Source: Clostridia bacterium (GTDB taxonomy: Bacteria > Bacillota > Clostridia > Christensenellales > CAG-138). Taken from it: a DNA stretch of 64,000 nucleotides. Below are positions 1-8,448 of this stretch, one piece after another. The notes beneath the pieces were generated by a model. That model did no database searches. It was not told the origin of the DNA and was given only the letters and a program-made list of their open reading frames with translations. Numbering within the stretch: position 1 is the stretch's first letter; every line of letters starts with the position of its first letter. Both the position numbers and the translations under genes were made by a program. The stretch lies in NCBI GenBank assembly GCA_017509785.1, contig JAFWOT010000014.1, positions 62,001 through 126,000 of the forward strand, read 5' to 3'.

Positions 1-61
1 TGATGGCCTGAGCCGTCTTCGACGAGCTCATCGCGCCGTACCTGAAATACAGTTTTGCCAT
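1..61 (-). CDS. tdk: thymidine kinase, N-terminal 20 residues only (cut by window edge)
   Basis: Only the first 20 codons are inside the window. They read MAKLYFRYGAMSSSKTAQAI, which fits the N-terminus of type II thymidine kinases: a first beta strand (KLYFRYGAM) running into the P-loop, here SSSKT where the family usually has NSGKS. The enzyme phosphorylates thymidine to dTMP in the salvage pathway. A GGAGGT Shine-Dalgarno lies just upstream of the ATG and a promoter at 118-146. It is encoded directly downstream of a nucleoside-type ABC importer, which suits a salvage role. Because the frame is truncated, the rest of the P-loop, the zinc site and the lid cannot be checked. Confidence 0.75.
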   Translation of the reverse strand, partial: MAKLYFRYGAMSSSKTAQAI

Positions 62-117
62 TTCGACCTCCCGCCCGTTCCGCCTCTGCAGGACGCGCCA
101 AACCATTGTTGTGGGGA

Positions 118-146
118 ATTATACCATATCCTTCCCTAAAATGCAA
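118..146 (-). promoter_or_regulatory. sigma-A-type promoter for tdk
   Basis: On the minus strand TTGCAT (141-146), a 17-bp spacer and TATAAT (118-123) precede the thymidine kinase start by about 55 bp. Confidence 0.7.
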
Positions 147-209
147 CTGCTGCGGACGATCATTCCCATCGCGTCCCTTTTTCCGGGGCGCGGCCCTCCC
201 TCAAACGAA

Positions 210-234
210 GCGGGCGGCGCATTTCGCCGCCCGC
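210..234 (-). terminator. hairpin terminator after the nucleoside importer operon
   Basis: A perfect 10-bp GC stem (210-219 with 225-234) lies 35 bp beyond the stop of the last permease. The T-tract behind it on the minus strand is short and interrupted (TTCGTTT). It separates the importer operon from tdk. Confidence 0.6.
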
Positions 235-269
235 CCGCTTTCGATGACCGTTATCCGCGGTTGATTCGT

Positions 270-1319
270 TTACCTCTGTCCCTTGTCATAGGGGATGCCC
301 TCCGCCTTCGGCGCGCGGGACTTCTTGCTTGTGAAGGCAAGCACCAGCAGCGAGATGAGGTACGGGAGCATGCGGTAGAAGTTGGGGTTCAAAACCTTGC
401 CCCAGGTGGGATGCTTCGAGAGCTCGAAGAGGAGCTTCGTGCCGTCGCCGTTGATATCGATGGAACTGTAGCCCGCCGCAAGGCACTTGAACAGGCCGAA
501 GAGCAGCGCGGCGCCCGCGATATTGAGGGGCTTCCAGTTACCGAATATCATGACCGCGAGAGCCAGGAAGCCGAAGCCGGCGACGTCGCCGTTCGACATG
601 CAGTTGGAGGTGGTCAGCGCGTAGACGAAGCCGCCCATGCCGGCGAGCGCGCCGGAGATCAGCACGCCGGAGTAGCGCATCCTGCGGACGTTGATGCCCA
701 GCGAATCCGCCGCCTGCGGGTTCTCGCCGCAGGACCTGAGACGCAGGCCAAACTTGGTCTTGTAGAGGATTATCGCGCAGATCACGAAGAGTATTATGCA
801 GACGTAGGTCGCCAGGTACACCTTGTTGAGGAAGGTGTTCACGAGGAACCCGTCGGACTCCCCGAGACCGAGCATGCCCTTCTTGATCATGAACCACTGC
901 GCCGCGTCGCCCTTATAGAGCCTGAGCTCCTCCTGATTGGCGATAATGCGGACGAAGAAGAGCACGATGGCGGGAGCGAGCATGTTGAGCGCCGTGCCGC
1001 TTATCGTCTGATCCGCCTTGAGGTTTATCGCGGCGAAGCCCAGCAGCAGCGCGAAGAGCGCCCCGAGCATGCCGGAGATCAGCATGCCGAGCAGCTCGAA
1101 GAGCTGCATCGTGCCCCAGTTGCCGTTGTTGGGCAGGAGCTCGAACACGCCGTACTTCTGGCAGAGATGCACGAACAGCACGCCGATGAACGCGCCGAAT
1201 ATCATGATGCCCTCAAGGGCAAGGTTGATGATGCCGCTCCTCTCGGCGAATACGCCGGCAAGCGCGACTATCATGAGGGGTATCGCATAGATGAGGGTCT
1301 GCTGAACAAGGTAACTCAT
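270..1319 (-). CDS. nucleoside-type ABC transporter permease (NupQ/YufQ-like)
   Basis: This is a 349-residue integral membrane permease of the branched-chain amino acid/ribose-type permease fold. The N-terminus (AIPLMIVALAGVFAERSGIINLALEGIMIFGAF) is the signature of the second permease in BMP-linked purine nucleoside importers. About eight to ten hydrophobic segments are visible. The C-terminal tail is short and basic. It is the last gene of a minus-strand operon, overlapping the upstream permease by 4 bp (ATGA), and is followed by a hairpin at 210-234. It would form the membrane channel as a heterodimer with that permease. The substrate class is inferred from the family and from the neighbouring thymidine kinase. 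Confidence 0.88.
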   Translation of the reverse strand: MSYLVQQTLIYAIPLMIVALAGVFAERSGIINLALEGIMIFGAFIGVLFVHLCQKYGVFELLPNNGNWGTMQLFELLGMLISGMLGALFALLLGFAAINLKADQTISGTALNMLAPAIVLFFVRIIANQEELRLYKGDAAQWFMIKKGMLGLGESDGFLVNTFLNKVYLATYVCIILFVICAIILYKTKFGLRLRSCGENPQAADSLGINVRRMRYSGVLISGALAGMGGFVYALTTSNCMSNGDVAGFGFLALAVMIFGNWKPLNIAGAALLFGLFKCLAAGYSSIDINGDGTKLLFELSKHPTWGKVLNPNFYRMLPYLISLLVLAFTSKKSRAPKAEGIPYDKGQR

Positions 1320-2569
1320 TTGGCTTTGCCCTCCTTTCCGTTATTTCCGTGAACAGTCGGCGCCGCTTCCCCCGGAGCATTCTTCGAGGTATAGACGACG
1401 TCGGGGATCCTCCTGTCCTCGGACTTCTTGAAGCGCTTGGTGAGCCAGGTCTTTATGAGGAGGCTGAACGCGGAGAGGTAGACTATGACGGCGATTATGA
1501 CGTCGGTTATGTACTCGTTATACCCCGTGAAGAACGAGAGCTTCGAGCCCGCGACGTTCAGCGTCGACATGAACATTCCCGTGAATATGTTGGCTATCGG
1601 GTTGCACGCGCCGAGCAGCGCGACCGCTATCCCGGTAAAGCCCTCCCCGGGGAGGGAGAGGTAGGTCTGCCAATGGAACTCCGTCGAGCCGGAGAGCCAG
1701 TAGAGCGAAGCGCCCGCGCCCGCGAGCGCGCCCGCGATGGCCATGGAGAGCACTATGGATCGCTTGTCCTTTATGCCGGCGTACCTTGCCGCGTGGCGGT
1801 TGGAGCCGCAGGCCTTCAGCTCGAAGCCGAGGGTCGTCTTTGTGAGAAGGATGTAGACCAGTATCGCTATCAGTATGACGACTATGATGCCGCCGTCCAC
1901 CTGCTGCGAACCGGGGAAGAGCTTATCCAACCCCATCTTGGCGGTGGCGACGCCGTTATGCGAGGTCTTCCAGATGACCTGGGTCTTGGTGCCCTCGGTG
2001 CATTGGAGGCCGCTGCCCTCGAACATCCACGTGACTATGTTTGCCGCGAGCCAGTTCGTCATTATGCAGGCGAGGACCTCGTTGATATTGAGGAACGCCT
2101 TCAGTATGCCGGGGATCGCGCCCCAGAGAGCGCCTGCGAGTATGCCGCCGAAGAAGGCAAGTATCCATACGATCCACGGAGAAACGACGGCGGTGTTCAT
2201 CTTGAGGGCGATGAAGAGGGTCGCCGTCGTGCCCGCAAGATACTGACCGGATGCGCCTATGTTGAAGAGGCCCGTCTTATACGCGAGCGAGACGGAAAGA
2301 CCCGTCATGATTATGGGGACCGCGCGGAAAAGCATATCGCCGATGTTCGTCGGGTTGAAGCCGAACACCAGCCGCCCCGCCTGCTGACCCTTGGAGAACA
2401 GGCCGAAGAATATGAGGCGGATGCCCTTCCATGCCTCCTTTATGCCGAGCTTCGAATCGACGAGACCGACGATGAGTATTATGACAGCTCCGGCGAGCAG
2501 GCCGATGAGTATCGAAATGAGCGTCGAGAGAACGGATTTCGTGCCGTCCTTATTAAGGAACCTTTTCAT
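1316..2569 (-). CDS. nucleoside-type ABC transporter permease (NupP/YufP-like)
   Basis: The 417-residue product is the longer permease of the BMP-linked importer. It has a short cytoplasmic N-terminus, a first membrane segment at about residues 15-35, and the family core with LVFGFNPTNIGDMLFRAVPIIMTGLSVSLAYKTGLFNIGASGQ. The basic C-terminal tail of about 50 residues is likely cytoplasmic. It overlaps the ATPase gene upstream and the second permease downstream by 4 bp each, so translation is probably coupled. It pairs with the downstream permease to form the transmembrane pore. Confidence 0.88.
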   Translation of the reverse strand: MKRFLNKDGTKSVLSTLISILIGLLAGAVIILIVGLVDSKLGIKEAWKGIRLIFFGLFSKGQQAGRLVFGFNPTNIGDMLFRAVPIIMTGLSVSLAYKTGLFNIGASGQYLAGTTATLFIALKMNTAVVSPWIVWILAFFGGILAGALWGAIPGILKAFLNINEVLACIMTNWLAANIVTWMFEGSGLQCTEGTKTQVIWKTSHNGVATAKMGLDKLFPGSQQVDGGIIVVILIAILVYILLTKTTLGFELKACGSNRHAARYAGIKDKRSIVLSMAIAGALAGAGASLYWLSGSTEFHWQTYLSLPGEGFTGIAVALLGACNPIANIFTGMFMSTLNVAGSKLSFFTGYNEYITDVIIAVIVYLSAFSLLIKTWLTKRFKKSEDRRIPDVVYTSKNAPGEAAPTVHGNNGKEGKAK

Positions 2570-4128
2570 TCGGCCTTGCCCTCCTTATCCTGCCTCTTGG
2601 CGCCCGCCATGTAGAGGCCGAGCTCCTGAGTGGTGGTCTTTTTGGGGTCGAGCTCGCCGACTATCTCGCCCTCGTACATGACGAGTATGCGGTCGGAGAG
2701 GTTCATGACCTCCTCGAGCTCAAGGGAGACGAGCAGCACCGCCTTGCCCTCGTCGCGCTGCTTCACGAGCTGCGAGTGGATGTACTCTATCGCGCCGACG
2801 TCGAGTCCCCTCGTGGGCTGGACGGCTACTATGAGCGGCATGTTGCGGTCGAGCTCGCGGGCGACTATCGCCTTCTGCTGATTGCCGCCGGACATTGCGC
2901 GCGCCTTTGTGACGGGGCCCTGGCCGCTTCTTACGTCGAACTTCTCGATGAGCTTGTCCGCGTACTCGCGCACGGCGCCGAATTTAATGAAGCCGTGGCT
3001 CTGGAACTCCGGCTCGAAATAGCGCTGCAGCACCAGGTTCTGCTCCAGCGTGAAGTCGAGCACCATGCCGTGCTTATGCCTGTCCTCGGGGATGTGGCTC
3101 ATGCCGGTGAGGGAGCGCTTTCTGATGGAGGCCTTCGTGATATCCTTGCCGCAGAGGGTGATCCTGCCGGCGGAGGGCTTTTCAAGGCCCGTCAGCGCGT
3201 GGACGAACTCCGTCTGGCCGTTGCCGTCGATACCGGCGATACATACTATCTCCCCGGCGCGCACGGTAAGGGATACGTTCTTTACTGCGTCGTTCTTGTG
3301 GATCTTGGAGGGAACGGTGAGCCCCTCTATCGTGAGGACGGCCTCCTTGGGCTTGGCCTCGTCCTTTTCGACCACGAGCTGGACCGGGCGGCCGACCATC
3401 ATTTCGGAGAGCTGCTCCTTGTTGGTGGTGCTCGTGTCGACGGTGCCGACGCACTTGCCCTTCCTGAGGACGGTGACCCTGTCGGATACCTCCATTATCT
3501 CGTTGAGCTTATGGGAGATGAACAGTATGCTCTTGCCCTCCGCCTTGAGGTTGCGCATTATCTGCATGAGCTCGGTGATCTCCTGCGGGGTCAGAACGGC
3601 GGTGGGCTCGTCGAAAATGAGGATATCGTTGTCGCGGTAGAGCATCTTCAGTATCTCTACGCGCTGCTGCATGCCGACGGTGATATCCTCGACCTTGGCG
3701 TCCATATCGATGGCAAGGCCGTACTTTTCGGAGAGGGCCTTGACCTTCGCGCGGGCGTCCTTCTTGCGGATGAACCCGAGCTTGGTATCCTCGGCTCCGA
3801 GGATGATGTTGTCAAGCACGGTGAAGACCTCGATCAGCTTGAAGTGCTGATGCACCATGCCTATGTTGAGGGCGGTCGCGTCGTTGGGGTCCTTTATGTG
3901 GACGACCTGCCCGTTCTTCCTTATCTCGCCCTTTTCGGGCTGATAGAGGCCGAATAGCACGCTCATCAGCGTGGATTTTCCCGCGCCGTTTTCACCCAAG
4001 AGCGCGTGGATCTCCCCCTTCCTGAGCTGAAGAGTGATGTCATCGTTTGCCTTTATACCGGGAAATTCCTTGGTGATATGCAGCATCTCAATGACATAGG
4101 GGTTTGCCCCTGCCGCGTTTTGCTCCAT
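2566..4128 (-). CDS. nucleoside-type ABC transporter ATPase with two fused nucleotide-binding domains (NupO/YufO-like)
   Basis: The 520-residue cytoplasmic ATPase carries two ABC domains in tandem, as in RbsA/NupO proteins. The first has Walker A GENGAGKST, signature VGMQQRVEI and Walker B LIFDEPTA. The second, starting near residue 265, has a degenerate Walker A (GIDGNGQTE) and the signature MSGGNQQK, the usual asymmetry of the family. It powers the two permeases encoded immediately downstream (4-bp overlap). The start has a good ribosome site. An intrinsic terminator lies between this gene and the upstream binding-protein gene, so its transcription depends on read-through or on a separate promoter. 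Confidence 0.9.
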   Translation of the reverse strand: MEQNAAGANPYVIEMLHITKEFPGIKANDDITLQLRKGEIHALLGENGAGKSTLMSVLFGLYQPEKGEIRKNGQVVHIKDPNDATALNIGMVHQHFKLIEVFTVLDNIILGAEDTKLGFIRKKDARAKVKALSEKYGLAIDMDAKVEDITVGMQQRVEILKMLYRDNDILIFDEPTAVLTPQEITELMQIMRNLKAEGKSILFISHKLNEIMEVSDRVTVLRKGKCVGTVDTSTTNKEQLSEMMVGRPVQLVVEKDEAKPKEAVLTIEGLTVPSKIHKNDAVKNVSLTVRAGEIVCIAGIDGNGQTEFVHALTGLEKPSAGRITLCGKDITKASIRKRSLTGMSHIPEDRHKHGMVLDFTLEQNLVLQRYFEPEFQSHGFIKFGAVREYADKLIEKFDVRSGQGPVTKARAMSGGNQQKAIVARELDRNMPLIVAVQPTRGLDVGAIEYIHSQLVKQRDEGKAVLLVSLELEEVMNLSDRILVMYEGEIVGELDPKKTTTQELGLYMAGAKRQDKEGKAE

Positions 4129-4227
4129 AGCTTGCCCTCCTGTTATGCGCTTATTTTATAACGACTTTATTATATATGGAAATGGGCGAAATTGCAATAC
4201 GTTTTATGCCCGCCCCGCGAAAAATGT

Positions 4228-4254
4228 ATAAAAAAGGGCCCCGCGAAGGGGCCC
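4228..4254 (-). terminator. intrinsic terminator between binding-protein and ATPase genes
   Basis: The stem GGGCCCC (4236-4242) pairs with 4248-4254 around a 5-nt loop. On the minus strand it is followed by a run of T. It sits 19 bp past the binding-protein stop. An internal terminator here would make the periplasm-side binding protein more abundant than the membrane components, a common arrangement in importer operons. Confidence 0.8.
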
Positions 4255-4272
4255 TCGGATCTGTCGGTCAAA

Positions 4273-5448
4273 TTACTTGACGACGGTGACGGTCACGTGC
4301 TGACCGGCGAAAGTGCTCATGTCTTCGGGATAGTTGGCGTCGATGGTGACGGAACCGTCCTTAACGGCAGCGTACAGGGTGTTGTACTCGTCAACAGTCC
4401 AACCGGTGAGGGACCAGGTCTCGGTGGGGAGGCCAACAGCGTCATCGGCTACGCCGAGGCTGGTGTTCTGGCCGCCGATCTCGGTCCACTTGTCCTCATA
4501 GAACTTGCCGATGGCCCATACAACGGAGGTGGAGAGGCCCTTCATGGCGGAAGTTACAACGGTCTCGGACTCTTCGCTCTGGTCAACGTCAACGCCGACG
4601 ACCTTCGCATCGTTAGCGGAGGCAGCAGCGGTGATGGAAGCGAACATGGAGCCGCCGCAGGCGAAGATGATCTCGGTGCCGTCCTCATACCAGCCGGTAG
4701 CCATGGCCTGGAGCTCGGGAGAAGCGGAGAAGTTCTCGCCGTACTGCCAGGAGTACTTGATCTCAACGTCAACGCCCTTGACCTCGGCAGCAGCCTCAGC
4801 GCCCTGGACGAAGCCGTAGCCGTAACGGCAGCAGGCAGGATTGGTGCCGCCGCCGCCGCCGCAGAAGCCGAGCTTGGTGTAGCCGTCCATAACTACGGCG
4901 TAACCGGCAAAGTAACCGGCCTGCTCCTCCTGATAGGCGATACCGGCAACGTTGTCGAGAACGGGGCCGTTCTCACCGTCGGTGAGCGCCCAACCGTCGA
5001 TGAACACGAACTTAACTTCGGGATAGGCCTTGGCAGCCTGAGTAAGGGCGTTGGCCTGCATGAAGCCGGCGGCAACGACGATCTTGGCGCCGTTCTCAAC
5101 GGCAGCCTTCATGGCCTCGAAACGATCGGCGTCAGTGGCGTCGGCGCCGTTGGCGGGCTGATAGTACTTAACGGTCTTGCCGTTATCCTTGGCGTACTGC
5201 TCGCAGCCTTCCCAGGTGCCCTGGTTGAAGGACTTGTCCATCAGCTGACCTACGTCAGTGACGAAAGCGATCTCGTACGAACCCTCGGCAGCCTCGGTCT
5301 CGGTGCCTTCGGTCGTGGTGGCCTCGGTCTGGGTGCCTTCGGTCTGGGTGTCAGGGGTCTTGCCGTCTTCGGGCTTCGTGGTCTGGCAGCCGGCGAAAGC
5401 GGCGAGAGCCATAACGAGCACGAGGAAGATAGCCAAATACTTCTTCAT
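4273..5448 (-). CDS. BMP family nucleoside-binding lipoprotein
   Basis: The product is a 391-residue substrate-binding lipoprotein of the PnrA/BMP family. A lipobox ends the signal peptide (VMALAAFAGC), followed by a Thr/Glu-rich linker to about residue 55 and then the binding domain starting SYEIAFVTDVGQLMDKSFNQGTWEG, a family hallmark. The start was set at 5448 because AGGAGG lies just upstream. A longer frame to 5556 has no ribosome site and would bury the signal peptide. It leads the importer operon. Purine nucleosides are the likely ligand by family. Confidence 0.9.
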   Translation of the reverse strand: MKKYLAIFLVLVMALAAFAGCQTTKPEDGKTPDTQTEGTQTEATTTEGTETEAAEGSYEIAFVTDVGQLMDKSFNQGTWEGCEQYAKDNGKTVKYYQPANGADATDADRFEAMKAAVENGAKIVVAAGFMQANALTQAAKAYPEVKFVFIDGWALTDGENGPVLDNVAGIAYQEEQAGYFAGYAVVMDGYTKLGFCGGGGGTNPACCRYGYGFVQGAEAAAEVKGVDVEIKYSWQYGENFSASPELQAMATGWYEDGTEIIFACGGSMFASITAAASANDAKVVGVDVDQSEESETVVTSAMKGLSTSVVWAIGKFYEDKWTEIGGQNTSLGVADDAVGLPTETWSLTGWTVDEYNTLYAAVKDGSVTIDANYPEDMSTFAGQHVTVTVVK

Positions 5449-5505
5449 ATTTTTCCTCCTAAATATTCGGGCGGGCAAAAATGCCCATATCCCGGTAGTG
5501 TACAT

Positions 5506-5511
5506 ATTATA
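5506..5511 (-). promoter_or_regulatory. candidate -10 box of the nucleoside importer operon
   Basis: TATAAT is read on the minus strand about 57 bp before the binding-protein start. The matching -35 at 17 bp (TTTATT) is weak, so an activator may be involved. No purine riboswitch core was found in the leader. Confidence 0.45.
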
Positions 5512-5622
5512 GCAGAAGCTTTCGGAAAAATAAAGGGTTTTTCTCAAAAAAATCAATATAATATTTTGGTGTCCCTCCCGGCGCGGACGTTTCGTTTTTA
5601 CGCCGTTTTTACACGGCGGGTG

Positions 5623-5651
5623 TTGAAAAAAGCGTCGGAGTTAATTATAAT
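5623..5651 (+). promoter_or_regulatory. sigma-A promoter of the DUF5685-J-domain operon
   Basis: TTGAAA (5623-5628), a 17-bp spacer and TATAAT (5646-5651) stand 28 bp before the ATG of the first gene. Confidence 0.8.
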
Positions 5652-5679
5652 ATGCTTATCATCAAAGAAGGAGACCGCC

Positions 5680-6576
5680 ATGTTCGGCTATATCGCGCCC
5701 TTCATCCCCGAACTGAAGGTGAAGGACAAGGAACTATATCAGGGCTATTACTGCGGGCTCTGCCGCGCTCTCGGCAGGTACGGGCTCGGGTCGAAGCTCT
5801 CGCTCACATACGACGCGGCCTTCGCCGCCGTGCTGCTCTCTTCCGCCTCGGGCAAGCTCCCCGAATTCGAGCCACACGCCTGCGCGATGCATCCCTCCCG
5901 CGGGCGCATGCCGATGGCGGCGGGCGACGGAGTTATGGATTTCTGCGCGGCGGTATGCGTGCTGCTCGCAAAATACAAGGTGCTCGACGACGCGCGCGAC
6001 GGAAGGCCCCTGAGGAAGGCGGCTCTTCCCGTGCTTTTAAAGGGCATACGCCGCGCGGAGCGCAAATACCCCGAAGCCGCCCGCGTATTGAAGGAAGGGC
6101 TCGACAGGCTCGGCGCGGTCGAGACCGCCCCCGAGTGCGACCCGGACGGCGCGCCGCTCGTTTTCGGCGGGGTGCTCGGCGAGCTGCTCGCCGCCTGCCC
6201 GCTTCTTCCGGAGGAGGCCCGCCCCCTCATGCAGGAGCTCGGGCGCAAGCTCGGCGGGTTCGTCTACGTCATCGACGCGTGGGACGACCGCGCCGAGGAT
6301 AAAAAACGCGGCGGATACAACATATTCAATCTCTCGGATTTCGAGGATCCCAAGGGGACCTGCGAGGCGCTCTGCGACATGTACATAAATTCCGCCGTGC
6401 TCGCTTACGACCTCATGGACCTCAGGGCCAACAAGCCCCTCCTTGACAACATCATGTACATCGGCCTCGGCGCGAAGGCGGCGGAGGTCATCGCCGGCAG
6501 GCGGAAGGACGAGGACGGGAGCGCCTGCGTCCGCGAGGATGAGGAGGGCGGCTTTCCCACGGAGGAAAACAAATGA
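5680..6576 (+). CDS. DUF5685 family protein
   Basis: The 298-residue protein opens MFGYIAPFIPELKVKDKELYQGYYCGLCRALG, the characteristic start of DUF5685, with cysteines in YCGLC and further cysteines at about 73 and 91. The chain appears mostly helical. The motif DAWDDRAEDKKRGGYNIF near residue 210 recalls the Asp-rich helices of all-alpha terpenoid-synthase-like folds, but this is only an impression. The ATG at 5680 follows GAAGGAG. Its stop overlaps the J-domain gene by 4 bp, so the two are probably made together. Function is not known; the J-domain partner hints at a chaperone or iron-sulfur related role. Confidence 0.8.
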   Translation: MFGYIAPFIPELKVKDKELYQGYYCGLCRALGRYGLGSKLSLTYDAAFAAVLLSSASGKLPEFEPHACAMHPSRGRMPMAAGDGVMDFCAAVCVLLAKYKVLDDARDGRPLRKAALPVLLKGIRRAERKYPEAARVLKEGLDRLGAVETAPECDPDGAPLVFGGVLGELLAACPLLPEEARPLMQELGRKLGGFVYVIDAWDDRAEDKKRGGYNIFNLSDFEDPKGTCEALCDMYINSAVLAYDLMDLRANKPLLDNIMYIGLGAKAAEVIAGRRKDEDGSACVREDEEGGFPTEENK

Positions 6577-7286
6577 ATCCCTATGAAGTTCTGGGCGTTT
6601 CGCCCTCCGCCTCACAGGAGGAGATCCGCGAGGCGTACATGAAGCTCGTCAAGAAGTATCACCCCGACCGCTATCAGGATTCCGACCTGAAGAAGCAGGC
6701 GGAGGATAAGATGAAGCAGATCAACTCGGCCTACGATCTGCTCACCAAGAAGCAGTCCTCCGGCTCCGCGGGAAGCTCCTCCGGAGCCTCCTCCGGCGCG
6801 GGCTACGGCGGTTACGGCGCTTACGGCGGCTACGGCGGCTACGGCGGAACCTACGGTACGGGCGGCTACGGCGGTTACGGCGCTTACGGCTCCTACGGTC
6901 AATATTCGAGGCAGGAGCGCTCCTCATACACCGGGCAGTACGCCGAGGAATTCCGCAGGGCGCGCTCCTTCATCAGCGCGGGGAGCATCCAGGCGGCCGA
7001 AACGCTGCTCGCTTCGATACCGCTTCGCAACGCCGAATGGAATTATCTTTACGGCATGTGCTGCTACCGCTCGGGTCAGTACGCACGCGCCTACGAATAC
7101 ATATCCCGCGCCGTGCAGATGGATCCCTCGAACGGCGAGTACCGCTCGGCGCTCGCCTCCATGCGCGGGGCTTCCTCCGCTTCACGCGGGTGGACGGCGC
7201 GCGGGGGCGATTACAGCCTCTGCACGACGTGCGGCTCGATAGTCTGCGCGAACATGCTCTGCAGCCTCTGCTGCAGGGGGCATTGA
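6573..7286 (+). CDS. J-domain protein with Gly/Tyr-rich linker and Cys-rich tail
   Basis: Residues 1-62 form a J domain with the HPD motif at 30-32 (KKYHPDRYQ), able in principle to stimulate a DnaK-type Hsp70. Residues about 65-115 are an almost pure Gly/Tyr/Ser repeat built on GGYGGYGAYG. A TPR-like helical section follows (about 125-200). The C-terminus has six Cys in LCTTCGSIVCANMLCSLCC, which could bind metal. This is not a canonical DnaJ: the zinc-finger and client-binding domains are missing. It overlaps DUF5685 by 4 bp and is 13 bp from the next gene. Confidence 0.85.
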   Translation: MNPYEVLGVSPSASQEEIREAYMKLVKKYHPDRYQDSDLKKQAEDKMKQINSAYDLLTKKQSSGSAGSSSGASSGAGYGGYGAYGGYGGYGGTYGTGGYGGYGAYGSYGQYSRQERSSYTGQYAEEFRRARSFISAGSIQAAETLLASIPLRNAEWNYLYGMCCYRSGQYARAYEYISRAVQMDPSNGEYRSALASMRGASSASRGWTARGGDYSLCTTCGSIVCANMLCSLCCRGH

Positions 7287-7299
7287 ATCGAGGTGAAAG

Positions 7300-7842
7300 G
7301 TGAAGCGTCTTCCTGTCGGCCTTATGGCGGCAGCCCTCGTAATGAGCATAGCGGTATCGCTGCTGATGCTCTTCGCCGCCAACGTGACTGATCTCATCCC
7401 GCTTTCGGCGGTATGTCTTTTCGTCGCATCGCTGATGACGTGGATCCCCATCCGCGAGGAGCACGGCTGCATATTCGCCGCGATAAAATTCGCCCTCGTT
7501 TCGGGGCTCTCGCTGCTCATCTGCCCCGGCGTCTGGGCGTATCTCTACATATTGATGTTCGGCTGGTACGCCTTCACGCGGGTGATACTCCGCAGGCATA
7601 TCAAAGACAGGCTGCTCGCGGCGCTCCTGCGGCTCTTCATATTGAACGTGCTCGCGGGGGTCGGCCTCGCCGCGGCGGAATACATATTCCGCGTGGACGT
7701 GATGATGTATTTCGCCGGTCTGCCGGTGTGGGCGGTGGTGCTGATACTCGAGGGGGTATTCGTCGTCTACATGGCGCTGTACAGGTTCTTCACGTATATT
7801 TTCGATTCGGCTTTACGCAACAGGCTCCTGCCGAGAAGGTGA
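7300..7842 (+). CDS. hypothetical membrane protein of the DUF5685-J-domain operon
   Basis: The 180-residue protein begins with GTG preceded by GAGGTGAAAG. Five or six hydrophobic segments span most of the chain (about 7-30, 33-50, 58-80, 98-125, 135-165), with Arg/Lys-rich ends. No catalytic motif is evident. It is the third gene of the operon with DUF5685 and the J-domain protein, which is the only clue to its role. Confidence 0.7.
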   Translation: MKRLPVGLMAAALVMSIAVSLLMLFAANVTDLIPLSAVCLFVASLMTWIPIREEHGCIFAAIKFALVSGLSLLICPGVWAYLYILMFGWYAFTRVILRRHIKDRLLAALLRLFILNVLAGVGLAAAEYIFRVDVMMYFAGLPVWAVVLILEGVFVVYMALYRFFTYIFDSALRNRLLPRR

Positions 7843-7854
7843 CCGAAAATAAAA

Positions 7855-7886
7855 AAGAGCGTCCCGCGCAAACGCAGGGCGCTCTT
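7855..7886 (-). terminator. terminator of the LRR lipoprotein gene
   Basis: An imperfect stem (AAGAGCGTCCC with GGGCGCTCTT) is followed on the minus strand by six T. It lies 10 bp after the lipoprotein stop and also closes the convergent plus-strand operon. Confidence 0.75.
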
Positions 7887-7895
7887 AAATTATGC

Positions 7896-8417
7896 TCACG
7901 GTTCGAAATTATAGACCATCTCGGAATTGATGAGGACGTAATTGTCCGTCCACGGAACGGAGCCGATGAAGACCTTTTCCCACTGTGCCTCGGAGCCGCC
8001 GTAAAGCACGGTCGTAAAGGCGGGGCATTCGTAGACGACGTTCTTGCCGATCGACTGAACGAACGGCGGGACGTATATGCTTTCAAGCGCGGCGCAGGAA
8101 TTGAAAAGCTTCGCGGGGAGGCTCGTGACGCTCTGCGGGATGATGACCGTTTTCAGCGTCCCGTTCCCGTCGAAGGCCTTTATCCCAAAGCCGATAACGA
8201 CGTGCCCCTCGATCATCTCGGGCACGGTCAGCTCCTCGTCGGAGCCGTAGTAGCCGGTTATATCGACGGTCCCGTCCTCGTAGAATGAGCAGAAATAATC
8301 CCCCACGCGCCGTGAATCCACGACTATATGCGTGTGCTTCACGCAGCCGGAAAGGGCTCCCGCCGAAACAAGCGCGGCGAGGAGTATGAGCATCAGCTTT
8401 TTTATCGTTCTCTTCAT
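7896..8417 (-). CDS. BspA-type leucine-rich-repeat lipoprotein
   Basis: The 173-residue lipoprotein has signal MKRTIKKLMLILLAALVSAGALSGC. The mature part carries LRR_5/BspA-like repeats: VIGFGIKAFDGNGTLKTVIIPQSVTSLPAKLFNSCAALESIYVPPFVQSIG. Such domains are common on gut Firmicutes surfaces and usually mediate binding. It has only about two to three repeats, so it is short. The ATG at 8417 was chosen; a GTG at 8432 would add five residues and neither has a strong ribosome site. It lies 31 bp after the MATE gene and may share its transcript. Confidence 0.75.
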   Translation of the reverse strand: MKRTIKKLMLILLAALVSAGALSGCVKHTHIVVDSRRVGDYFCSFYEDGTVDITGYYGSDEELTVPEMIEGHVVIGFGIKAFDGNGTLKTVIIPQSVTSLPAKLFNSCAALESIYVPPFVQSIGKNVVYECPAFTTVLYGGSEAQWEKVFIGSVPWTDNYVLINSEMVYNFEP

Positions 8418-8448
8418 AAGGAATTTATACACCGTGATCGGGAATATG

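Noticed and set aside
5449..5505. Purine riboswitch in the leader of the nucleoside importer
   Set aside because: No conserved purine-aptamer core was found; only a short GGGC/GCCC hairpin is present.
6790..6900. Tandem DNA repeat (GGCTACGGCG units) as a mobile or CRISPR-like element
   Set aside because: The units are in frame and encode the Gly/Tyr linker of the J-domain protein; there are no spacers.
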